In this document: one piece after another, positions 1 through 6,120 of the stretch
Numbering within the stretch: the first letter of the stretch is position 1
Layout of the letters: each line of letters begins with the position of its first letter
DNA from: Clostridia bacterium
GTDB taxonomy: Bacteria; Bacillota_A; Clostridia; Oscillospirales; CAG-272
Direction: 5' to 3'
NCBI GenBank assembly: GCA_017652965.1
Contig: JAGBZZ010000165.1
Coordinates: 1 to 6,120 of the forward strand
Length of the DNA: 6,120 bases
Notes under the pieces: generated by a model
Told to the model about the DNA's origin: nothing
What the model saw: the letters and a program-made list of their open reading frames with translations, nothing else
Database searches by the model: none
Translations under genes and position numbers: made by a program

Positions 1-1895
1 CCGACGGCACCGCCTGGGTGTCCGGCTCGGATGAGACCCCGTACATCGGTTATCCGAAATCGGACGGCTACTACTCTCTGAAATCGGTGCAGAACAACCC
101 CTCGGGCGCCAAGCACTCGGCTAACTCGCCCGCCGGCCGCAACACCTTCTACATGTTTAATGCCGTGGAGGCGATGGACATCCCCGGTGAGTGGTATCTT
201 GACCGCGAGACCGGCTACCTCTACGTCTATCCGGACGGCGACCTCTCCGAAACCACCATGAGCGTTTCGAACGACGCCTCCTGCACCATCATCTCTGCCA
301 GCGGGACAGAGCACGTGGTCTTTGACGGCATCCACATCGACGGTGCCACCAACTACGGCTACTACCTCGATTCGGTCAACTCTGTCGTCGTGCAGAACGT
401 GAAGGTCACCAACACCCGCGCAAGCTGTGTGCAGGTGCGCGGCACTTCCCGCAACGTGGCCATCATTTATTCGGATTTCTCGCGTGCCTCGTCCTCGCTT
501 GTGTCGCTATCGCTGAACCACACGACAGAGACCCTGACCCCCTCGGGCGTGGTCGTGCAGAACTGTATCTTCCACGATACCCTGCCTACCTACCAGGTCG
601 GCGTCAGCTTCTCGGGCTGTCGGACGGTCATCTCGCACAACTACTTTAAAAACACCACCACCTCGGGCGGCAACTGTGCCGAGGTCATCATTGAGTACAA
701 CCGCTATGAGGGCGGCTCTGCCGACGTAACCGACGGCGGTATGTGCTACACCTGGGGCTATACCTCGCGCCGAAACCACTATCGGTATAACCTCTTCCAT
801 ATGTTCAACGCGACCCATAACGCCATCTACAACGACGGCACCTCCTCCTCGAACTACGCCTACGGCAACATGATCTCCTTCCTTGGCTCGGCCTCCAACC
901 GCAACAAGGGCTGGTACTCCTCCTCGGGTACGGGGAACGTCTGCTACGGCAACGTGATGGTTCTGCGCAACCCTTATCAGGTGGCAGGGGCAGGCTCGAA
1001 CGGTGGCTATGAGGCCGACATCGTCCCCGCCAACGCAGGGGACAGCGTCAACGAATCCAACCTCTTCTACTACTACTTCGGTGACGAGTATTCGGCAGGC
1101 GGCGCGGCCGCCAAGTACACCCCCCGCGACTACAACGGGACGGCACAGCTGAAGAATAACGGTACGCTTTCCCAGTCTCTGGCCGGCCACTGGTGGGTGG
1201 ATATGATGAATACCGAGCAGGGCCTGTACTACGGCAGCTACGATACGGCCGCCTGGCAGGAGTGGGAGCCCCAGCACATGAACTATCTGCTTGGGACCCA
1301 GCTGATCCTGGCTGCCCTCAATGAGAGCGACTACCATCCGAAGTACTTCTACGTGCCGTGGTATCTCTCGGGCAAGACCTTCACCTATGACAAGCTGCCC
1401 GCCGGCACCCTTCTGCAGATCCCCGAGTACAGCTATCTTGATGCTTCGGGGCAGAAGAAGACGGTAGAGATGCATACCGAGATCGTCGGCGAGGACGGCA
1501 CGGTTACCCTCACCTATGAGGAGATCGCGGCGATGGAGCGCTTCCGCCGTCAGCCCGCCTGCTGTGTGATCTCCAACAACATCCTCCTCGGCGGTACGCC
1601 GACCTATGAGGGCGGCAGGTTCACAGATATCTCGGATCCTTCGATGATCGTAACCGACAGCTGCCTGGGCTCGGAGGGCTACGTGGCAACCTCGCTTGTC
1701 GAAAAGAACCTCTTTGAGTACGAGTATGACGAGATCCTCCTGGATGCCGAAAATTACGTGTACGACCTGCTTTCGGAGGCGTATGACCGTGCCGAAGAGA
1801 CGATGGATCCCGAGGGCTATAAGATCATTGAGGAATCGCTTTGGTACGAGTGCGGCCTCAGCTACGATTACGATTACACGCAGTGGTGGGATTAA
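1..1895 (+). CDS. Right-handed parallel beta-helix protein, 5'-truncated (paralogue A)
   Basis: This is the 3' part of a large gene. The frame is open from base 3 to the TAA at 1893-1895, giving 630 visible residues; the true start lies left of the window. The GTG at 18 is not the start, because the codons before it (DGTAWV) already align with DGEQWY of the downstream paralogue. The visible part begins inside the beta-helix region, with VEAMDIPGEWYLDRETG, a motif common in beta-helix glycosidase-like proteins. It continues through rungs such as VVQNCIFHDT, SHNYFKNTTTSG and IEYNRYEGG. Aspartates at 732-734 (TDGG) and 834-836 (YND) are conserved with the paralogue at the same 34-residue spacing. 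After the helix comes a shared C-terminal module containing FYYYFGDEYSAGGAAA, LSQSLAGHWW, PWYLSGKT and TYEEIAAMERFRR, and the protein ends in an acidic, aromatic tail. By analogy with the next gene it probably starts with a secretion signal and acts on an extracellular carbohydrate. The fold is well supported; enzymatic activity and substrate are inferred. Confidence 0.9.
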   Translation, partial: DGTAWVSGSDETPYIGYPKSDGYYSLKSVQNNPSGAKHSANSPAGRNTFYMFNAVEAMDIPGEWYLDRETGYLYVYPDGDLSETTMSVSNDASCTIISASGTEHVVFDGIHIDGATNYGYYLDSVNSVVVQNVKVTNTRASCVQVRGTSRNVAIIYSDFSRASSSLVSLSLNHTTETLTPSGVVVQNCIFHDTLPTYQVGVSFSGCRTVISHNYFKNTTTSGGNCAEVIIEYNRYEGGSADVTDGGMCYTWGYTSRRNHYRYNLFHMFNATHNAIYNDGTSSSNYAYGNMISFLGSASNRNKGWYSSSGTGNVCYGNVMVLRNPYQVAGAGSNGGYEADIVPANAGDSVNESNLFYYYFGDEYSAGGAAAKYTPRDYNGTAQLKNNGTLSQSLAGHWWVDMMNTEQGLYYGSYDTAAWQEWEPQHMNYLLGTQLILAALNESDYHPKYFYVPWYLSGKTFTYDKLPAGTLLQIPEYSYLDASGQKKTVEMHTEIVGEDGTVTLTYEEIAAMERFRRQPACCVISNNILLGGTPTYEGGRFTDISDPSMIVTDSCLGSEGYVATSLVEKNLFEYEYDEILLDAENYVYDLLSEAYDRAEETMDPEGYKIIEESLWYECGLSYDYDYTQWWD

Positions 1896-1909
1896 ACCCA
1901 TTCCTTGTA

Positions 1910-1940
1910 GGGTGGGGCTATCCGGGTGATGGCCCCATTC
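1910..1940 (+). other. Intergenic hairpin between the paralogues (possible weak terminator or mRNA structure)
   Basis: Bases 1910-1922 pair with 1928-1940 in an uninterrupted 13-bp stem with three G-U pairs and a 5-nt loop (CGGGT). The core is TGGGGC/GCCCCA. It sits 14 nt after the stop codon of the first gene. No T-run follows directly: the nearest T-rich stretch (TTTTATTTT) is at 1957-1965, 16 nt past the stem. It is therefore a poor match to a classical intrinsic terminator. It may be a leaky terminator, a 3'-end stabilising structure, or a processing site that sets unequal expression of the two paralogues. Confidence 0.5.
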
Positions 1941-1970
1941 CTGCTTATCCGTACGGTTTTATTTTGTAAA

Positions 1971-1975
1971 AGGAG
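1971..1975 (+). promoter_or_regulatory. Ribosome binding site (AGGAG) deciding the start of paralogue B
   Basis: AGGAG lies 7 nt before the ATG at 1983 and is preceded by an A-rich stretch (TAAA). It fixes the start at 1983. The in-frame GTG at 1926 and ATG at 1929 fall inside the hairpin, have no such site, and would bury the signal peptide about 18 residues into the protein. Confidence 0.93.
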
Positions 1976-1982
1976 AGCTACT

Positions 1983-2048
1983 ATGAAAAGATATCTGCCG
2001 CTTTTCCTGCTGGCGGTGCTTCTTCTGTCGCTTTTGCTTGCCTCCTGC
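1983..2048 (+). other. Type II (lipoprotein) signal peptide and lipidated cysteine
   Basis: The positively charged start (MKR) is followed by about 16 mostly hydrophobic residues and the lipobox LASC, with the cysteine codon at 2046-2048 (C22). The residues after it (GKSGDETTPP) form a polar, flexible linker typical of lipoproteins tethered to the outer face of the membrane. Cleavage by signal peptidase II before C22 is predicted from the motif. Confidence 0.92.
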
Positions 2049-5000
2049 GGCAAGAGCGGCGACGAGACCACCCCGCCGGTATCCGAGCTGATCGCCTTAG
2101 ATCTTTCGGAGTACACCCTGATCTACCCCTATGAGCCGGACACCAACCTTTTCCGTGAGGTGCGTGCCTTCCGTGAGGCCATCAAGACGGCCACCGGCCA
2201 AACCCTCCAGATGAAGGATGACTTTGTGGGGCTTAACGAAAGCGTGCCCACCGGCACCAAGGAGATCCTCATCGGCCTTACCAACCGTGCCGAAAGCACC
2301 TCCCACCGTCTTGGCAGGGATGACGTCGGCATCTACTTTGAAAACGGCCGTCTCGTGATCTCGGGCGGTACGCCCGCCTCCACCATCGAGGCACTGAAGC
2401 AGTACCTTGCCACCTATGTGGAAAACGGAAAGCTTCACTATCCCAGCCTGCCCGATATCGTCCGCGGGACGTATGCCTATGGCAGTGCCACCCTTTGCGG
2501 GGCGGATATTTACGAGTACGTGATCGTGACCGACTCGAAAAATCTTGCCGTTGCCAACTACGTCTCTAACCGCATTGCGGCGGCCACCGGCGCCGTTTTG
2601 CCCGTAAAGCTTGCCCGTGAGGCGGCAGGCGTCACCCGTGCCATCGTGGTCGGGGATCTTTCCGGTGAGTTTGCCCATCCCGGCACGGCCGCCAAGGGGA
2701 AGTGGACCCTGGAGGTCAAGGGCGAGCGCATCTATGCCTACGGTGACACCGAGGACGGTGCCTATTCGGCCGCCGAGAGCTTGGTCGATAAGTTTGCCGG
2801 CACAGGCGAGGCTTTGACCGTTTCCCTGCAGGCAAGCGCATCGGGCGACGTCAAAAGCTACGCCCTCTTTACCCTCAATCTGCCCGAGACCTTCGGGGAT
2901 ATGACCGGTAAATACGATCTTGTTTACAGCACCGAAAGCGTCATGGCGCGCTTCTTTGCGGCCAAGGACGAGCTGCCCGAGGAGGTCACGGTGGTCGAGC
3001 CCATCGACGTGGCCCGCTATGCGCTTTCCGCCGAGCGGCAGTATTACGTCTCTACCAAGGGTAGCGACGATAACCCCGGCACCAAGGAGGCCCCGTTTGC
3101 CACCATCCAGAAGGCCGTCGATCAGATGAGCGGCTACACCGGCGGTATCATCTGGGTCGAGGGTGGCTTCTACAGCATCACCAAGGCCATCGACGTTTCG
3201 TCGGTAAACGGCGGTAGCCGCCAGTCCCCCGTCTTTATCAAGGCCTACGGGGACGAGGAGGCGGTCATCTCTTCCACCAAGGCACTGGATACCTCGGCCG
3301 ACAAGTGGACCTATCTTGACCCCTCCGACAATGCCGACGTGTGGGATCGCATCCCCGAGGAGGCACGCGATAAGGTCATCTACACCAGCCTGAAGCAGCA
3401 GGGCTGGACGGCCGCCGACGTGCCGAGCATTACCAAAGCCAACGGCCCGCCGATGCTGTATGTCGGCGGTGAGGAATACTCGCTGGCACGCTATCCGAAC
3501 GACACCGGTGAGACGGTGGATCTGATGTACTTCACCTTCGCCTACGATTCGGGCACCGTCACCGCGCGCGACGGCTCGAACCTCTACTGGCCGTGGGTCG
3601 AGCGTGCCACTAAGGCAGGCAAGGACCCGAAGACCTGGATCGTCGGCTGGGAGATCCGCGTGCTGAACACCTACGATAACACCAAGGATAAGAACGCCCA
3701 CCCCGAGATGGGTGAGGAGATCACCTCCTGGGTCAATACGGGGGATATCTGGTACTACGGCTCGACCTTTGAGGGCTGGGAGTTCGGCTATTACACCCTC
3801 GCCCTCGAGACCGAGGGGACGTACTGGGCCCACACCGAGGACGGTGAGCAGTGGTACCCGTCCTACGACAGTGACCCGCTTCTCGGCTATCCGAAGGGCA
3901 TGGCGCCCGACGGCAAGACCCCCTATTACTCGCTGAAATCGGTACAGAACAACTCCTGGGGCTGTAAGGTGTCGGGCAACGGCGCCGCAGGCCGTAACGC
4001 CTTCTACCTCTTCAACGCGGTGGAGGCGCTGGATTCTCCCGGTGAGTGGTTCTACGATAAGGAAAGCGGTAACATCTACCTCTACCCGCAGGAAAAGCAC
4101 GAGGAGATCTCGGATCAGCGCGTGGCCTTCTCGAATCCCACGACCTTTGACCTGATGAAGGTCGGCGCTTCCTACCTTGTGGTGGACGGCCTGACCTTTG
4201 ACGGCTCGTCCGGCTACGGCATCCAGGCCGATAGCGCGACCAACATCGTAGTGCAGAACTGCACCTTCCTGAATACCCAGAACAGCAACGTGATGATGCG
4301 CAACTGCGCGAACAGTGCCCTTCTGTACTGCGATTTCTCGCGTGCCTACGCCGCGCTTGTGCAGGTGGTCAACGCCGCCTCGGTCAATACCCTGACACCG
4401 ACGAACAACCTCGTGCAGAACTGTATCTTCCACGATACCATGCCCCTACGGCAGACCGGCCTCTCCTGGGGCGGCTGTCGGATGGTCGTCTCGCACAACT
4501 ACTTCAACAATACCACCACCAGCGGCTCCTCGGGTGTCGAGTGTATCCTGGAGTATAACCGCTTTGAGGGGGGCAGTAAGGACGTCACCGACGGCGGTAT
4601 GATCTACGCCTCGGGCTCCTCCTCCCGCAGTAACCACTACCGCTACAACCTCTTCCACATGTTCAACGCCACCCACCAGGCCGTCTATAACGATACGATG
4701 GGCAGCGGCAACTACATGTATTACAACATCGTCTCCACCCTGAACTCCCGCTCCGACCACAACAAGCCCTGGTATTCCTCTACCGGCTGGGGCAACGTCT
4801 CCTACGCCAACATCACCATCCTGCGTACCCCCTACCAGGTGCAGGCGTCGGGCTCTAACGCGGCCGATGAGGGCGAGGTGCTGTACAGCAAGACGGACGG
4901 TGACGTCTACAACGAGTCCGCCCTCTTCTATTACTACTTCGGGGACGAGTACTCGGCAGGCGGTGCGGCCGCCCGCTATCAGCCCGTCGACTACAGCGGC

Positions 5001-5873
5001 ACCGCCCAGAAGGACTACACCATTGGCGCAAACGGCAAAGTTGTCTTTACCAGCCAGCCCACCCTTTCGCAGTCCTTGGCCGGCCACTGGTGGTTCGGCT
5101 ACAAGACGAGCGACGTCACCCGCAATACCAAGACCTACAACCAGGATGCCTGGTGGTCGCGCGATCCTGCCTATATGAACCTGATGTACGGCACCAAGAT
5201 CGTGGTGGATCTTTACAACGATGCGGACGAGGATTATCACGGCAAGTACTTCTACATGCCCTGGTATCTCTCGGGCAAGACCTACACCTCTGAGGTGCTT
5301 CCCGAAAACGTGAAGATCTGGATCCCCGCCTATCGCTATCTGGAAAAGAACGGGGCCGACACGGAGGAGGTCTATATCGAGGCACACCTTGCCGAGCCGA
5401 ACGCGGATGGCAGCTACACCCTGACCTATGAGGAGGTCGCGGCGATGGAGCGCTCCCGCCGTGCCCCGCAGTACAGCGTGGTCAGCAACAACATCATCCT
5501 CGGTAGTACCCCGATCTACAAGAGCGAGGGCAGCGGCTACGTGTCTACCGGTATTGTCGACCGCACCCGTGTGGTCACCGATACGGCGGGCGCCGGCAAC
5601 TATCGCGGCTATATCCCCACCACCGACGTTGTCAACAACTTCATGCACTACATGATCGATGAGATCACCCCGTACGCAGAGTTCGACTTTGACTATACCA
5701 TTTCGGACGAAAGCTGGGATTACATCGCGTCGATCGCGCTGGATGACCCCGCCCTCACCGTAACTGCCGAGGCGCAGGAAGCCATGGAGAAGCTTGACGC
5801 CGAAAAAACCGGTGTGACCTTCAACTTCCGCTATTCGGATTGGTTTGATAAGGTGTATCCGGATTTTGATTAA
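1983..5873 (+). CDS. Lipoprotein with tandem N-terminal alpha/beta-like domains and a right-handed parallel beta-helix; putative polysaccharide-active enzyme (paralogue B)
   Basis: This 1296-residue protein is probably anchored outside the membrane and may cleave or bind a polysaccharide. Residues 1-21 form a lipoprotein signal (MKRYLPLF, hydrophobic core, lipobox LASC with C22). Two mutually similar domains follow at about 41-150 and 175-283, each with a TG..L turn and a KEILIG- or RAIVVG-type strand. They resemble the accessory N-terminal domains of some glycoside hydrolases (fold inferred). The beta-helix begins at 354 (YYVSTKGSDDNPGT), with GGEEYSLARYPN and VEALDSPGEWFYDKESG as family-like motifs. 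Stacked rung positions N759, C783, N813, N839, N859, N889, N915 and N943 are spaced 20-30 residues apart. D870 and D904 are candidate catalytic residues. Residues 982-1296 form a conserved C-terminal module that I do not recognise. The architecture recalls GH141/GH120-like beta-helix proteins, but a lyase or a non-catalytic binding protein is possible. Compared with paralogue A it has a 12-residue insertion before TLSQSLAGHWW. The two UUCG terminators lie downstream. Confidence 0.93.
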   Translation: MKRYLPLFLLAVLLLSLLLASCGKSGDETTPPVSELIALDLSEYTLIYPYEPDTNLFREVRAFREAIKTATGQTLQMKDDFVGLNESVPTGTKEILIGLTNRAESTSHRLGRDDVGIYFENGRLVISGGTPASTIEALKQYLATYVENGKLHYPSLPDIVRGTYAYGSATLCGADIYEYVIVTDSKNLAVANYVSNRIAAATGAVLPVKLAREAAGVTRAIVVGDLSGEFAHPGTAAKGKWTLEVKGERIYAYGDTEDGAYSAAESLVDKFAGTGEALTVSLQASASGDVKSYALFTLNLPETFGDMTGKYDLVYSTESVMARFFAAKDELPEEVTVVEPIDVARYALSAERQYYVSTKGSDDNPGTKEAPFATIQKAVDQMSGYTGGIIWVEGGFYSITKAIDVSSVNGGSRQSPVFIKAYGDEEAVISSTKALDTSADKWTYLDPSDNADVWDRIPEEARDKVIYTSLKQQGWTAADVPSITKANGPPMLYVGGEEYSLARYPNDTGETVDLMYFTFAYDSGTVTARDGSNLYWPWVERATKAGKDPKTWIVGWEIRVLNTYDNTKDKNAHPEMGEEITSWVNTGDIWYYGSTFEGWEFGYYTLALETEGTYWAHTEDGEQWYPSYDSDPLLGYPKGMAPDGKTPYYSLKSVQNNSWGCKVSGNGAAGRNAFYLFNAVEALDSPGEWFYDKESGNIYLYPQEKHEEISDQRVAFSNPTTFDLMKVGASYLVVDGLTFDGSSGYGIQADSATNIVVQNCTFLNTQNSNVMMRNCANSALLYCDFSRAYAALVQVVNAASVNTLTPTNNLVQNCIFHDTMPLRQTGLSWGGCRMVVSHNYFNNTTTSGSSGVECILEYNRFEGGSKDVTDGGMIYASGSSSRSNHYRYNLFHMFNATHQAVYNDTMGSGNYMYYNIVSTLNSRSDHNKPWYSSTGWGNVSYANITILRTPYQVQASGSNAADEGEVLYSKTDGDVYNESALFYYYFGDEYSAGGAAARYQPVDYSGTAQKDYTIGANGKVVFTSQPTLSQSLAGHWWFGYKTSDVTRNTKTYNQDAWWSRDPAYMNLMYGTKIVVDLYNDADEDYHGKYFYMPWYLSGKTYTSEVLPENVKIWIPAYRYLEKNGADTEEVYIEAHLAEPNADGSYTLTYEEVAAMERSRRAPQYSVVSNNIILGSTPIYKSEGSGYVSTGIVDRTRVVTDTAGAGNYRGYIPTTDVVNNFMHYMIDEITPYAEFDFDYTISDESWDYIASIALDDPALTVTAEAQEAMEKLDAEKTGVTFNFRYSDWFDKVYPDFD
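3840..5873 (+). repeat. Long diverged duplication: second copy of the segment seen at 3-1895
   Basis: From the codon at 3840 (D620 of the complete protein) to the stop, the sequence is homologous and collinear with bases 3-1895. An exact 29-nt match joins 553-581 to 4411-4439, and an exact 22-nt match joins 1359-1380 to 5262-5283. Protein identity is 68 of 95 over the block from VVQNCIFHDT to YND, and lower at both ends. The duplication probably includes the whole gene and extends left of the window, but only this part can be compared. Confidence 0.93.
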
Positions 5874-5875
5874 CC

Positions 5876-5893
5876 TCTCGCGGGTCTCGCGGG
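5876..5893 (+). repeat. Tandem 9-bp direct repeat just after the stop codon
   Basis: TCTCGCGGG occurs twice with no spacer (5876-5884 and 5885-5893), starting 2 nt after the stop codon. The unit's first eight bases are the reverse complement of CCGCGAGA at 6034-6041, beyond the first terminator, so long-range pairing is possible. No function is evident. Confidence 0.75.
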
Positions 5894-5909
5894 CATAAAT
5901 TCCGCAACC

Positions 5910-5945
5910 GTAAAAGGTCGCCTTCGGGCGGCCTTTTACTTTCTT
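5910..5945 (+). terminator. Strong intrinsic terminator of paralogue B
   Basis: Bases 5910-5922 pair with 5927-5939 in a 13-bp stem with one G-U pair, closed by a C(UUCG)G tetraloop. The trailing sequence is TTTCTT. The stem itself starts with GTAAAAGG and ends with CCTTTTAC, so it could also work on the opposite strand. It lies 36 nt after the stop codon and should end the transcript of the upstream gene or genes. Confidence 0.93.
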
Positions 5946-5953
5946 CGTTGTCG

Positions 5954-6067
5954 GCATTCTCACCCCCTCGACGTACGCAAGTACGCCTTCGGCGCTTCGC
6001 ATGCCTTCCGCCTAGACTTGCGAAATTTCTGCTCCGCGAGATCCTTCGTATGGGCAAAAGTAAAACC
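5954..6067. other. Structured non-coding stretch between two terminators
   Basis: I see no gene here. There are several short inverted repeats. CGTAC/GTACG with a GCAA loop lies at 5972-5985, CGCC/GGCG with a 3-nt loop at 5984-5994, and TTCGCA/TGCGAA with a 17-nt loop at 5996-6024. Open frames across it on the minus strand have no ribosome binding site, and their peptides are rich in Arg, Ser and Lys, as expected from GC-rich non-coding DNA. It may be part of a dispersed intergenic repeat, judged only from its dense palindromes and the matching terminator tails on its two sides. Confidence 0.4.
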
Positions 6068-6095
6068 GCCCCCTGCTTCGGCAGGGGGCTTTCTT
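6068..6095 (+). terminator. Second UUCG-capped intrinsic terminator, possibly bidirectional
   Basis: Bases 6068-6076 pair with 6081-6089 in a perfect 9-bp GC-rich stem (GCCCCCTGC/GCAGGGGGC) with a UUCG loop, followed by TTTCTT. On the minus strand the stem is followed by GGTTTTACTTTT, a reasonable U-rich tail. It could therefore also end a convergent transcript entering from the right, although no such gene is visible in the remaining bases. Confidence 0.85.
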
Positions 6096-6120
6096 CGGTG
6101 TCGGGGTGCATCCAGTCGCA

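Noticed and set aside
18..20. GTG as the start codon of the first gene
   Set aside because: The frame is open to the left edge, and the preceding codons align with the paralogue. A real start here would be in the middle of the beta-helix, and there is no ribosome binding site.
1926..1931. Upstream GTG/ATG starts for the second gene
   Set aside because: They lie in a stable hairpin without a ribosome binding site and would place 18-19 extra residues ahead of a textbook lipoprotein signal. The ATG at 1983 with AGGAG at 1971 is clearly better.
1940..1970. Possible promoter in the TTTTATTTT stretch before the second gene
   Set aside because: No -35 element sits at a suitable distance and no good TATAAT match is present. 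AT-richness before a ribosome binding site is not enough.
2097..4433. Very long open frame on the minus strand (778 codons), with similar ones at 507-1901 and 4446-6002
   Set aside because: They lie antisense to well-supported genes with clear protein homology between two copies. They arise from the strong GC bias at third codon positions, and their products are low-complexity (rich in G, V, R, A) with no recognisable domain.
5821..6111. Minus-strand open frame of 96 codons across the terminators
   Set aside because: It runs through both terminator stems and into the 3' end of the real gene. It has no ribosome binding site, and its Arg/Ser-rich product looks like translated non-coding DNA.
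1..6120. CRISPR array, tRNA/rRNA genes, insertion sequence, riboswitch
   Set aside because: I saw no spaced direct repeats, cloverleaf, transposase-like protein, flanking inverted repeats of IS type or known aptamer core. The only long repeat is the coding duplication.

Overview
The window holds two large same-strand genes and nothing else that I accept as coding. They are the 3' part of one gene (positions 1-1895, cut by the left edge) and one complete gene (1983-5873, 1296 aa). An 87-bp gap separates them. A 247-bp non-coding tail with two strong intrinsic terminators closes the window. The GC-rich coding sequence, the AGGAG ribosome binding site, the lipobox signal peptide (LASC) and the UUCG-capped terminators fit a GC-rich, probably uncultured Firmicute of the Clostridia, such as a gut or other anaerobic polysaccharide degrader. 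That placement is inference; there is no phylogenetic marker gene here.

The two genes are tandem paralogues. All 630 visible residues of the first gene align with residues 620-1296 of the second. In the core the identity is about 72% (68 of 95 positions by hand count), and it falls towards both flanks. Both encode a right-handed parallel beta-helix protein of the general pectate-lyase-like / glycoside-hydrolase type, with a regular asparagine ladder. Both keep two aspartates exactly 34 residues apart (TDGG and YND) in the segment where related beta-helix glycosidases carry acidic residues. The second protein is complete. It has a lipoprotein signal peptide, two tandem alpha/beta-like domains that resemble each other, the beta-helix, and a well-conserved C-terminal module that I do not recognise. 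It is most likely anchored outside the membrane and acts on a polysaccharide or glycoconjugate. The substrate cannot be read from the sequence.

Layout: 1-1895, paralogue A (5' truncated); 1896-1982, spacer with a 13-bp hairpin and the ribosome binding site of paralogue B; 1983-5873, paralogue B; 5874-5909, short spacer with a tandem 9-bp repeat; 5910-5945, terminator 1; about 5954-6067, structured non-coding DNA; 6068-6095, terminator 2; then 25 bases with no visible feature. No promoter is evident between the two genes, so they may be co-transcribed, with the spacer hairpin acting at most as a partial terminator. The tail after paralogue B is the most unusual non-coding part: two UUCG terminators share a nearly identical 16-nt trailing sequence and bracket a hairpin-rich stretch, which could be a dispersed intergenic element.
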